A DNA stretch of 31,845 nt from assembly GCA_016721605.1 (NCBI GenBank), contig JADKHS010000021.1, positions 1 to 31,845 of the forward strand, in the 5' to 3' direction. The position numbers and the translations under genes are program-made. Source of the stretch: Nitrosomonadales bacterium (lineage in GTDB: Bacteria; Pseudomonadota; Gammaproteobacteria; Burkholderiales; Gallionellaceae). Shown in pieces: positions 1-6,901 of this stretch. The notes under the pieces were generated by a model. The model did no database searches. It was given only the letters and a program-made list of their open reading frames with translations, and was not told the origin of the DNA. Position 1 is the stretch's first letter, and every line of letters begins with the position of its first letter.

Positions 1-139
1 AAAAAATGTTATCGCCATTCTTCCATTCGACCCTACTGCACCGTGACTCCATCGCACAATATGTCGCCATTTTTTAGATTATTCTGAGGGGAAATATACG
101 CATCGGCAGAATAGCTTTGGGTGTGATACCTTTCTTTTT

Positions 140-1981
140 ATGACTGCCCCTACTTCCAAACAAATTCTCCACGATGTTTTTGGCTATACGTCCTTTCGTG
201 GTGAACAGCAATCTATAGTTGAATATGTTGTTGCCGGTGGTGATGCGCTGGTATTAATGCCAACCGGCGGCGGCAAGTCGTTGTGCTACCAGCTTCCGGC
301 ATTATTACGGCGTGGAGTAGGCATAGTAGTGTCGCCGTTGATAGCGTTGATGCAGGATCAGGTGGACGCACTTAACCAGCTTGGTGTGCGCGCCGCTTTT
401 CTCAACTCCAGCCTGGATGCGAATACGGCGCGTACCGTGTCGAGCCGTTTGCTGCGTGGTGATTTAGATCTCTTGTATGTGGCGCCAGAGCGGTTGCTGA
501 TGCCTGGATTCTTATCCATGCTGGAACAAGTGCAAGCCGAACATGGCATCGCACTGTTTGCCATTGACGAGGCGCATTGCGTATCGCAATGGGGCCATGA
601 CTTCCGTCCAGAGTATCGCGGACTGACGGTATTGCATGAACGCTTTCCGGACGTGCCTCGCATCGCACTGACGGCCACGGCGGATGCGCCAACGCGGGGC
701 GAGATCGTCGAGCGGCTGGCGCTGGAGCATGCGCGCCAATTTATTTCCAGTTTCGACCGTCCCAACATCCGTTACCGGGTAACACTGAAAGCCAATGCCC
801 GACAGCAATTGCTGGCCTTTCTGGAAACGGAACATGCGAATGATGCCGGCATCGTATATTGCCTCTCACGAAAAAAAGTGGATGAAACTGCCGCGTGGCT
901 TCAGGAGCGTGGCTGGAATGCATTGCCTTATCACGCCGGGCTGGATGCGGCCGTGCGTAGCGAAAATCAACGCAGTTTCCTGCGCAAGGAGGGCGTCATC
1001 ATAGTTGCCACTGTTGCTTTTGGCATGGGCATCGACAAGCCCAACGTGCGCTTTGTCGCCCACCTTGATCTGCCCAAGAGCATGGAAGGTTATTATCAGG
1101 AAACGGGGCGTGCCGGACGCGACGGCTTACCCGCAAATGCTTGGATGACTTACGGTTTGGGCGATGCAGTTTCCATGCGTCAGATGCTGGCATCCGGCGA
1201 TGCACCCGAGGAGCGCAAACGGTTAGAGGTGCATAAACTTGATGCACTACTGGGGTTTTGCGAATCCACTGCCTGCCGCCACCAAATTATTTTGCGTTAT
1301 TTTGGAGAGGAACATCCTGGCAACTGTGCGCAGTGCGACAATTGCCTGGAGCCGATAGACACTTGGGACGCGACTCAAGCGGCACGTATGGCATTGTCGT
1401 GTGTTTATCGCACTGGGCAGCGCTTCGGCGTAGGTTATTTGATCGACGTATTACTGGGCAAGGCCACTGCACAGGTCGAAAAATTTCGTCACCAACAACT
1501 TAGTACTTTTGGAATCGGCCAGGCACTCGCGCAGACGCAATGGAGCAGTGTCTATCGCCAGTTGGTTGCTGCCGGTTTGCTCAATGTGGACATGGAAGCT
1601 TATGGCGGATTGCGTCTTACCGAACAAGCCCGCCCGGTACTACGCGGTGACTGCGAAGTATGGCTACGGCGCGATGCTGAACCGGTTAAAAACAAAATCA
1701 GCAAAATTGAGCGTGGCGCAAGAATGCGCGAAGCATTTTCCGGTGCAAATGAAGACCCACTGTGGCTGGCGCTTAAAGCCAAGCGCATGGAGCTTGCCCG
1801 CGAACAAGGCGTACCACCCTATGTGATTTTTCACGACAGCACTTTGCTGGAAATTCTCAAAAATCGTCCTGATAATCTCACCGATTTAGGAAAAATTAGC
1901 GGGGTTGGATTAGCCAAATTAGCCCGTTATGGAGATGATTTTTTGAAAGTCATCGAAGATGAGGGGGCGCGACGTTATTGA
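140..1981 (+). CDS. recQ: ATP-dependent DNA helicase RecQ
   Basis: Superfamily 2 3'-5' DNA helicase that unwinds recombination intermediates and stalled forks, chiefly in the RecF pathway. The 613-residue protein is the usual RecQ length. Visible motifs: Walker A PTGGGKSLCYQ (about 41-51), DEAH box followed by CVSQWGHDFRPEY (about 142-158), motif VI QETGRAGRDG (about 322-331). The RQC zinc site has Cys residues near 376-405 (FCESTACRH, then CAQCDNC), followed by a winged helix. A C-terminal HRDC domain (about 535-605) contains ISGVGLAKLARYGDDFL. The ATG at 140 has only a weak ribosome-binding site, but the N-terminus fits the family. The frame is intact, unlike many genes in this window. The next stretch downstream is transposon and nuclease debris, so it is probably transcribed alone. 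Confidence 0.97.
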   Translation: MTAPTSKQILHDVFGYTSFRGEQQSIVEYVVAGGDALVLMPTGGGKSLCYQLPALLRRGVGIVVSPLIALMQDQVDALNQLGVRAAFLNSSLDANTARTVSSRLLRGDLDLLYVAPERLLMPGFLSMLEQVQAEHGIALFAIDEAHCVSQWGHDFRPEYRGLTVLHERFPDVPRIALTATADAPTRGEIVERLALEHARQFISSFDRPNIRYRVTLKANARQQLLAFLETEHANDAGIVYCLSRKKVDETAAWLQERGWNALPYHAGLDAAVRSENQRSFLRKEGVIIVATVAFGMGIDKPNVRFVAHLDLPKSMEGYYQETGRAGRDGLPANAWMTYGLGDAVSMRQMLASGDAPEERKRLEVHKLDALLGFCESTACRHQIILRYFGEEHPGNCAQCDNCLEPIDTWDATQAARMALSCVYRTGQRFGVGYLIDVLLGKATAQVEKFRHQQLSTFGIGQALAQTQWSSVYRQLVAAGLLNVDMEAYGGLRLTEQARPVLRGDCEVWLRRDAEPVKNKISKIERGARMREAFSGANEDPLWLALKAKRMELAREQGVPPYVIFHDSTLLEILKNRPDNLTDLGKISGVGLAKLARYGDDFLKVIEDEGARRY

Positions 1982-2000
1982 TTCAGCCAGATTATATTTA

Positions 2001-2048
2001 AAGCCCGTTCGCCTTGAACCTGTCAAAAGATGAATGGGCTTCGACAAG
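2001..2048. repeat. Degenerate palindromic intergenic repeat after recQ
   Basis: Starts GCCCGTTCGCCTTGA and contains GGGCTTCGACAAGCT. It resembles the widespread proteobacterial intergenic palindrome whose intact form reads roughly CGTTCG...CTTGTCGAAGG. The left arm GCCCGTTCGCCTT can pair imperfectly, with G-U pairs, with AAGATGAATGGGC, giving a stem of about 13 bp. It lies 20 bp past the recQ stop and could act as a leaky terminator, but no T-tract follows. The family assignment is from memory. Confidence 0.45.
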
Positions 2049-2109
2049 CTTGTATGGTGTTTCTGGCTCCTTCTTGAAAGACTGGAAGGATCCAGGATGG
2101 AAAGACATT

Positions 2110-2266
2110 GACAAGCCTCTGCCGTGCAGCGGTACGTTGGAGCGCGTACCTTTTCGCAATGCGGATGCATTCGTCGCGTTCACTGGCTTCGATCCGAGAG
2201 CCAACAATTCCGGCAATAAGATAGGCCGCAGGCGCCTAGCCAAACACGGCCCCGCCGAGTTGCATC
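2110..2266 (+). pseudogene. IS110-family transposase C-terminal remnant
   Basis: The frame starting at 2014 reads VPFRNADAFVAFTGFDPRAN and then NSGNKIGRRRLAKHGPAELH. This matches the conserved C-terminal (Transposase_20) part of IS110/IS116/IS902 transposases, whose usual form is AFxGLDPRxNDSGxxxGRRRLSKRGPxELRRLL. The DEDD catalytic N-terminal half is absent and no IS ends are seen, so this is a dead fragment. The reading frame continues without a break into sequence resembling an AddA/RecB-like helicase (next entry), which puts a recombination junction near 2262-2270. The family is recognised from motifs only. Confidence 0.7.
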
Positions 2267-2603
2267 GCCTGCTGAATAACTGGCTGGATCGCGCCGACAA
2301 ATTGCCAGTTCATGATCTGCTTGACCGCATCTATTTTGAGGGCGATTTGTTGCATCGGAATGTCTTATGTCAATGCGCGCGACGAACTACGCCGTATCGA
2401 CCGACTGGTGGAGTTTGACGACGAAGTATGGGTGCTCGATTACAAAACCGGCGCACCATCAGATTTTATGTCCCATAAGTGCACAGATGCAGGAATATCG
2501 TGTCGCGATGCAGGCTGTATATGTTGGAAAAATAGTTCGCTGCGCATTGCTGTATTCGGAGGGGACGTTATGCGAAATCAGCACACCAACGATAAAATCG
2601 TAA
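2267..2603 (+). pseudogene. AddA/RecB-like UvrD-helicase/nuclease remnant (pieces A and C)
   Basis: Three short stretches in three frames belong to one protein type, the UvrD-like helicase with a C-terminal PD-(D/E)XK nuclease (ATP-dependent exonuclease, AddA/RecB-like). Frame 1 (about 2267-2362) reads DKLPVHDLLDRIYFEGD, a helicase 2B-region motif. Frame 2 (2369-2464) reads RRIDRLVEFDDEVWVLDYKTG, the nuclease motif with catalytic D and K. Frame 3 (2478-2580) reads AQMQEYRVAMQAVY and then KIVRCALLYSEGTL, the end of the nuclease domain. In intact relatives, more than a hundred residues separate the first two blocks; here they touch. An internal deletion plus frameshifts make this a true pseudogene. 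The missing middle is found at 6480-6838. Confidence 0.75.
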
Positions 2604-2652
2604 TGGTGCTCAAGCGGAATTTAATTTGATCTGCCCCCAGCCCAGTAGCCCA

Positions 2653-2882
2653 GTAGGGTGGGCACGTCTTTGTGCCCACGCGGGCAGCTTTAATCATATC
2701 CTGGCATCGAGCTTCCCATCGCAGCAGCCCAATTATGCGCATATACCCCATCACGCACATAGCGGTGAAATGTCGAATGAGGCCAATCAACCGCACATTA
2801 ACCATGCTCGTGTTTGACCGGATTGAAATGAGTGTAATCGAGATGGCGAATCCGCGTGGGCACCGAGACGTGCCCACCCTAC
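2653..2882. repeat. 230-bp element bounded by inverted palindromic (REP-like) ends
   Basis: The left end (2653-2683) contains a perfect hairpin, GTGGGCAC, loop GTCTTT, GTGCCCAC, at 2658-2679. The right end (2852-2882) carries the same palindrome in reverse orientation at 2856-2877, and the flanks GTAGGGTGG and CCACCCTAC are mirror images. The arrangement resembles a REP pair (BIME-like) or a small non-autonomous element. The interior has no convincing gene. It forms the first unit of the larger array described next. Confidence 0.7.
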
Positions 2883-3520
2883 ACAGCTACATGACGGTAA
2901 GTTGCGCAGTGCGGAAGTTTGAAGAAGACCAAAAAAATGTTGTAACGTTGGGCCGTCTTTGCCCACGCGCTTTAATCATATCCTGGCCGCGCTTCCTACT
3001 CGCGCTCCACCCCGCGCTATACCCCTCACGCACCAGCGGTGAAAATGTCGCTTGGTCCACCCGCGCGTTCCGTGCCCGCGTTTCACAAGATCGACTTGGT
3101 CCGGGTCGTCATGGCGATGATCTGCGGCGCATCTGGACGGTGAACAACGCCAGACGTGAATGCGCAGCGCGAGTTTGAAGAGACCAAATGTGCAACGCCC
3201 CTCGACCGCTGCGTCTCAACGTTGAGTCCACGAGGAAGGGGCCGCCGGCCATGCATGCGAGCTTTAATCATATCCGGGCATCGAGTCTGGCAGCCAGCCC
3301 AATTTGCGGAGTTGGCGGTACCATCGCAACGGGCAATTGTCGAATGGGCCAATCAACCGCACTTCTCCAGGAGCTCGTGGTGCCCTTTCCGGATTGCAAC
3401 ACGCGCAAACAGATGGCAGATCCGTGGGCTCTGGCCAGGACGGTTGCACCCTCGCAAGCGGATCCTCACGGAAAGTTGCGCGTTGCCCAAGATTGATCGA
3501 AGACCCAAAAATGTTGTACC
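2653..3520. repeat. Array of three diverged ~285-bp noncoding units
   Basis: Three copies share the block CTTTAATCATATCC at 2688, 2970 and 3262 (spacings 282 and 292 bp). Each is followed by a more diverged body: copies 1 and 2 share CAYnAGCGGTGAAA, and copies 1 and 3 share GGCCAATCAACCGCAC. Each closes with a tail: copy 1 AGTTGCGCAGTGCGGAAG then AAAAATGTTGTAACG, copy 2 GCGAGTTTGAAGAGACCAAA, copy 3 AAGTTGCGCGTTGCC then AAAAATGTTGTACCG. Copy 2 begins with a decayed version of the copy 1 hairpin (GTCTTTGCCCACGCG). A fourth partial trace (GGGCCAATCAA) lies near 3570, inside the end of the next gene. No conserved reading frame spans the copies. Function unknown. Confidence 0.65.
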
Positions 3521-3521
3521 G

Positions 3522-4097
3522 TCAGACTGCCCGCGCTTTCGTGCAGCCAACACCGTTGCTGCGGACTGGGCCAATCAAATGCAGTTGCCGACCGTCCTGA
3601 GGACGATTGGCACCGATGTACCATCGGAGTCGATATGTGTTGGCATTGCGTTCGAGAACCGGTTTGAACTGCGGCAAAGCGGTGGTCAGAATCGCGAATA
3701 GTGCTGGCGCATCAGGCATCTCTACGGTGACCGGGTGATCCTTCGTCAAGTATTCTCGAAGCTCCAAAAGGGTCTTCGACTTGATCGCCGTGGCAAGGTC
3801 TTTGACACCCGCGGTTTCGTCGAATTCCACATTGGTAAGCTCGATTGGTACGCCCGTCGCCTCACTCACGCGCTTGAGACCAGCCGAAAACCCATCGCGG
3901 TCAAGGTGCTGCCGGAGAGTTGCGGTGACGGACTTTGAGAAGGCGTCAATATCCAGATGTTGAATCTGTTCCAAAGCACGTATCGCTTCACGAGCCTCGC
4001 GCGGTGTGTCTCCCGTGCTTGCAAACACGACTACGACCGCGCAGACGCCGATCAGCGTCAGGTGGACAGCTCGCGCGTGATCGATCAGTTTATCCAT
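3522..4097 (-). CDS. Hypothetical membrane-anchored protein
   Basis: Not recognised. About 191 residues if translation starts at the ATG at 4097; the frame stays open upstream to a TTG at 4172. One hydrophobic segment (about 11-28, HLTLIGVCAVVVVFAS) looks like a signal anchor. The rest is a soluble, mostly helical region with charged stretches such as DTPREAREAIRALEQIQ. The last ~25 residues (HLIGPVRSNGVG and on) are encoded by sequence related to the neighbouring repeat array, so the original C-terminus may have been lost. It lies directly after the attC site at 4222-4284 in the same orientation and might be the coding part of a second integron cassette, but no attC is visible at its 3' end. 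Confidence 0.45.
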   Translation of the reverse strand: MDKLIDHARAVHLTLIGVCAVVVVFASTGDTPREAREAIRALEQIQHLDIDAFSKSVTATLRQHLDRDGFSAGLKRVSEATGVPIELTNVEFDETAGVKDLATAIKSKTLLELREYLTKDHPVTVEMPDAPALFAILTTALPQFKPVLERNANTYRLRWYIGANRPQDGRQLHLIGPVRSNGVGCTKARAV

Positions 4098-4221
4098 TCG
4101 GCACCGCGACAATTTTCCACCCAATTCGAACGACCCGAGATTGTACTTGGAACTATCTCGGCGGTTCCGCAACAGGGGGAATGATGGCTCATCGATGGCA
4201 TCGCACGGCCTAGCTAGGTCG

Positions 4222-4284
4222 GGCTAACGTTAAGTTAAGGGGCGCGCCGCTTTTGGCGCGTCCCGCTTGAACGAGAGGTTAGAC
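4222..4284 (-). other. Integron attC recombination site
   Basis: On the minus strand the site begins with a perfect R'' core GTCTAAC (4284-4278, consensus RYYYAAC) and ends with GTTAGCC (4228-4222, consensus GTTRRRY with one mismatch). Between them lie GTTCAAGCGGGACGCGCC, a short AAAA spacer and GGCGCGCCCCTTAAC. These arms pair, and two bases (C and A) are left unpaired on one arm, as expected for the extrahelical bases of a folded attC bound by IntI. Length (63 bp) and layout match short class-1-like attC sites. It overlaps the 3' end of the antitoxin gene. No integrase gene is in the window. Confidence 0.85.
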
Positions 4285-4558
4285 TGGACGATTGCTCCAC
4301 AAGACGCCCGGACACAAATTTGTGAAGTACGCTAGCGATCAACGTCTGGTATGGCATACCTTCCTCAAGTGCTCGCGCTTGAATATCCATTAAATCCGGG
4401 GCGGACAGACGAATATTGATCCGCTTTTCTTTGATAAAAGTAGCGGTAGCGGCGGCTTTGAATTTTGCCAACCTTGCTTTGGAAGGGGACGTGGTCTTAA
4501 GCTCGCCCTTCTCATAGGCGTCCAAGATATCTTTTTCAAACGCATCAAGTTTTTTCAT
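4235..4558 (-). CDS. Antitoxin of BrnT/BrnA-like toxin-antitoxin system (COG5304-like)
   Basis: A 107-residue protein with INIRLSAPDLMDIQARALEE followed by GMPYQTLIASVLHKFVSG (about 47-85). This is the ribbon-helix-helix pattern (short strand, two helices) of antitoxins paired with BrnT-like toxins. The N-terminus (MKKLDAFEKDILDAYEKGEL) is typical of the group. Such proteins bind the toxin and repress the shared promoter. The start codon overlaps the toxin 3' end by 14 bp, so the pair is translationally coupled, toxin first. The last ~16 residues (SLTSRSSGTRQKRRAP) are encoded by attC DNA: a basic tail that probably arose when the reading frame ran into the recombination site. Confidence 0.8.
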   Translation of the reverse strand: MKKLDAFEKDILDAYEKGELKTTSPSKARLAKFKAAATATFIKEKRINIRLSAPDLMDIQARALEEGMPYQTLIASVLHKFVSGRLVEQSSSLTSRSSGTRQKRRAP

Positions 4559-4838
4559 CTGGGTTACTCCTCATTAAGTAGTCTCTGGTTGCCTTTCTGC
4601 TTGGAATCACTGTCTTCAAAAAATAGTGATCCGACTCCTCAACGTAAGGCACCAAGTAAACATAGCCATCAAGCGTCACTACAAGAATGGACTGGTTTGG
4701 ATATTTTTCCGAATTTGGGTGGCGCAACTCATCCAGCAAACCATCCGCTTCAATAGCAAGTGTAATTTCCTCGAACGAAATGCAGCGCTCAATTTTCAGC
4801 GCCTCATTTTTATCGGGATTCCAGCGAAATGGCTTCAT
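4545..4838 (-). CDS. BrnT-like toxin
   Basis: A 97-residue protein beginning MKPFRWNPDKNEALKIERCI and ending with TVIPSRKATRDYLM. The start pattern FxWxPxKNxxxxxxRxISFEE and the terminal IPSRKATRxY motif match BrnT-family RelE-fold ribonuclease toxins and their close relatives, which cleave RNA and arrest growth. It sits first in the cassette, about 50 bp inside the upstream core site, and overlaps the antitoxin gene. The toxin-first order is typical of BrnTA. The variant has ILVVTLDGYVYLVPYVEE where classical BrnT has a shorter strand, so it may belong to a sister family. No toxicity can be inferred directly from the sequence. Confidence 0.75.
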   Translation of the reverse strand: MKPFRWNPDKNEALKIERCISFEEITLAIEADGLLDELRHPNSEKYPNQSILVVTLDGYVYLVPYVEESDHYFLKTVIPSRKATRDYLMRSNPDEKT

Positions 4839-4902
4839 ACTGCCAGTTTAACTTGATGTGTGCCTATTGTCACCATTTTGGCGGTGCGGCCTAACGACGT
4901 TG

Positions 4903-4931
4903 CCTATTCTGAAATCCTGTTTCAGAATAGG
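4903..4931. repeat. Perfect 12-bp inverted repeat beside the cassette boundary
   Basis: CCTATTCTGAAA, loop TCCTG, TTTCAGAATAGG. It lies 7 bp outside the GTTAGGC core site at the upstream edge of the cassette, in the position where the rest of a preceding attC or attI would be expected. It could be a terminator, an IS end or an unusual recombination hairpin; there is no T-tract to favour a terminator. Confidence 0.6.
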
Positions 4932-4984
4932 GTGGAATTTTTTCAAACACAAACTGCTGTCTTCATTTTCGGCTGTCTGCTTTC

Positions 4985-5165
4985 CGATAATATTTCCCTT
5001 GGAAAACTGCCTGATCTGGCCAGTCTATCCATGCGATACAATTCCCACTGTCTACATCCACCTTGGCTTTTCCGCGTAGCGTAAAGCGGTGCAGGCGCTT
5101 GTTGCCACGCAGATTGCCAAACATCGGCTCTACCTTTTGTTCCGCGAAATATCCACCAAATGTTG
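4985..5165 (-). pseudogene. IS1182-type transposase C-terminal remnant
   Basis: On the minus strand one frame reads GYFAEQKVEPMFGNLRGNKR then LHRFTLRGKAKVD, and after a frame change QWELYRMDRLA. This matches the end of IS1182-family (DDE) transposases, whose usual form is EQKVEPxFGxLxxxxxLxRFTLRGKxKVDxQWKLYCLVHNIEK. The join KVD to QW is broken by a small indel near 5050. Catalytic domains and terminal repeats are missing. It is a dead fragment between the integron cassette and the DUF4143 gene. Confidence 0.65.
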
Positions 5166-5180
5166 GGATTGCCCAAACTT

Positions 5181-5221
5181 GGTCCAGATCAAATTGAAAG
5201 GTTGTAACTTTTGATCTGACC
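5181..5221. repeat. Imperfect inverted repeat (GGTC-AGATCAAA type)
   Basis: GGTCCAGATCAAA at 5181-5193 is mirrored by TTTTGATCTGACC at 5209-5221. On the minus strand the right arm continues as GGTCAGATCAAAAGTTACAAC, which resembles GGGGTCAGTTCAACATTACAAC at 10155-10176. A shorter related string (AATTTGATCTGCCCCC) occurs near 2628. It is probably the end of a mobile element, or a terminator for the neighbouring DUF4143 gene. Confidence 0.5.
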
Positions 5222-5249
5222 TCTTGCTATCCAACACGGCAGATACTCA

Positions 5250-6380
5250 TCATGCCGACAAACCCATAAGCCAGTTAGCGGCATCAGTAATTCTGATTCC
5301 GTTGCGGAACTCTTCTTGACGCAATCCATAAACTATCTGCACAGCCTCCGTATCAGGAAACTGTTCAGCAAATCGTGACAGGCCGCGATGCGGCTTATTG
5401 TCACCCAACTTGCATTCAATCATTTGTGTCAGCGCTCCTTCTTCACTGAGCGCGAAATCTACTTCCGTACCATCCTTGGTGCGAATGTAATGCAGGCCAG
5501 CCGTTCTTTCCGCGCTATCCTGTAAAAATGTACATGCTTCAGCAGCATTCCCGCTACCGCATTTTCCAAGCGCACACCCTGATCACCTCGAACCAATCCC
5601 GTATCAAAAAAATATACTTTAGGACTTTTAAAATAGCGCGGGCAATATTGTGATGCCAGGGCTGAACGGTAAAACGATAAACAACGCCTGCAGAATATCC
5701 AGATAGCGTTTCAATGTCGCGGGTGAAACCGCTAAATCGCGTGCCATGGATGCTAACGAAAGTGGTGACCCCACACGTTCGCGCAACAACTCGACAAACA
5801 GGCGCATCGTATTGATCTCATGCAGGCGTGAAAACTCCAGTACATCTTCACGAATCAGATCGTTGAAATACTGTGCACGCCAGCGATCGGCCTGCACTGA
5901 GTCACTAGCCAGGCACGGCTCGGGAAAGCCACCTCTTTCCAACAAATGATCCAAAGCATCGGCGGGCTCAACATGTTGCTGTTCACACCACTCGCGCACC
6001 GAAATCGGATGCAAGCGGAAAGAAAAATAACGACCCGCCAGTGAATCTCCCCCTTGCCTAAATGTTTCCATGCGCGCACTACCCGTTACCAACAGTGCCT
6101 GCTCGGACGAACGCCCGTCCACCAGCCCCTTCAACCAGCCCTTCCAGGCGTGCATTTTGTGAATCTCATCCATGACGAGTAGCTTAGCGCGTGGACTCCA
6201 TGACTGGCGCTGCAACACACTCCGGTCTGGCAACACATCCCAGTTGAGGTATTGAGCATTCCCAAATAACTGCATCAACTGACGAGCAAGCGTAGTTTTC
6301 CCCACCTGTCGTGGTCCAGTCAACACCACCATCTTGGTGGTCAAATCTTTCAATACCAATTCGTCGAGATAGCGTTTCAT
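5250..6380 (-). pseudogene. DUF4143-type AAA ATPase with C-terminal PD-(D/E)XK-like domain, three frameshifts
   Basis: The first 250 residues are open: Walker A TGPRQVGKTTLARQ (about 21-34), Walker B LLVMDEIHK (about 67-75), sensor-like LLVTGSARM (about 96-104) and the family motif ERGGFPEP (about 148-155). The rest continues in other frames: PWHHNIARAIL, SPKVYFFDTGLVRGDQGVRL, then YIRTKDGTEVDFAL and MIECKLG (DUF4143 nuclease-like fold), ending at a TGA at 5250. Three one-base deletions explain all breaks: near 5658-5668, in the A/T run at 5625-5632, and in A5 at 5524-5528. Adding three bases gives 377 residues, the family's normal size. DUF4143 ATPases are common in mobile and accessory regions; their role is poorly known. 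The breaks may be sequencing errors. Confidence 0.8.
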
Positions 6381-6402
6381 GGGCTAAGCGTACAACAAAT
6401 TC

Positions 6403-6422
6403 AATAAAGTCGCGACTTTATT
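6403..6422. promoter_or_regulatory. Perfect 20-bp palindrome upstream of the DUF4143 gene
   Basis: AATAAAGTCGCGACTTTATT, a perfect 20-bp palindrome, starts 22 bp upstream of the DUF4143 start codon. A second, imperfect AT-rich repeat (TTATTATTTAATAATG) follows, and AAAAAGTCG reappears at 6434-6442. The position suits a dimeric repressor operator over the promoter. The binding protein is unknown. Confidence 0.5.
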
Positions 6423-6479
6423 ATTTAATAATGCAAAAAGTCGAAATGTAAAATATAAATTCGATGGTAGACCCCAGTT

Positions 6480-6838
6480 ATCCTCGCACGTGCGAAACAA
6501 GCGCTGCTAGTGAGCGGGAATGGCGAATTGAAAGAACTTCTGGTATGACCGCATTTCGGCGGCGGTGGAAGAGAGCGATAATCCCTTGCTGATTGCGGCT
6601 GATAATCTTGCTGCTGTCTTACCTGAAGTCGCTACTGAAATCGATGCGACATTATTGCGCCCATTACCCACTGGCCAGCGACAAGGTATTGGGTTACACG
6701 TTGCTGCAACATTTAAGCGCATCTTCGCCAGATACCTCTGTCCTGCTTACAGCAGATGGAATCAAGAAGAGAGAGGTGGCTGACAAGGCTGCGCTACAAC
6801 TGCAGTTGGACATCTCGTCCAGCGACCAAGATGATTAA
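6480..6838 (+). pseudogene. AddA/RecB-like helicase/nuclease remnant (piece B)
   Basis: Three frames in succession give one protein region. Frame 3 reads LARAKQALLVSGNGELKELL (compare the UvrD-type motif VAMTRAKQALxVSG). Frame 1 (about 6541-6690) reads WYDRISAAVEESDNPLL and then LLRPLPTGQRQ. Frame 2 (about 6688-6838) reads LLQHLSASSPDTS and then DKAALQLQLDIS. This is the segment that, in UvrD-like helicase-nucleases, lies between the helicase motif VI region and the nuclease domain. It is exactly the part missing from the fragment at 2267-2603, on the same strand. Upstream helicase motifs are absent. Confidence is moderate because the family was recognised by eye from motifs. Confidence 0.6.
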
Positions 6839-6901
6839 CATGTATGCCTGTTGCGACCCCCCAACAAGATGTTGAATCTTATAGCAGCGCGGCTTAGAAA
6901 G

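Larger units (their letters stand above)
4222..4895 (-). mobile_element. Integron gene cassette carrying a toxin-antitoxin pair
   Basis: The cassette is bounded upstream (minus strand) by a perfect core site GTTAGGC at 4895-4889 and downstream by the complete attC at 4284-4222. In between are the two overlapping genes of a BrnT/BrnA-like module and almost nothing else, the usual compact form of a cassette. Toxin-antitoxin cassettes are well known in chromosomal integrons, where they stabilise arrays. Here it appears isolated: no intI gene and no second clean attC are present, so it may be a relic or a cassette inserted at a secondary site. Confidence 0.75.

Noticed and set aside
3204..3230. 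CTCAACGTTGAGTCC as a second attC core
   Set aside because: A GTTRRRY match and a small palindrome are present, but no paired L sites or second core at attC distance.
2653..3520. CRISPR array
   Set aside because: The repeat period is about 285 bp with diverged units, not short identical repeats with unique spacers, and no cas genes are present.
5250..6380. DUF4143 gene as proof of natural gene decay
   Set aside because: All three breaks fit single missing bases and the corrected length is normal, so a sequence error is at least as likely.
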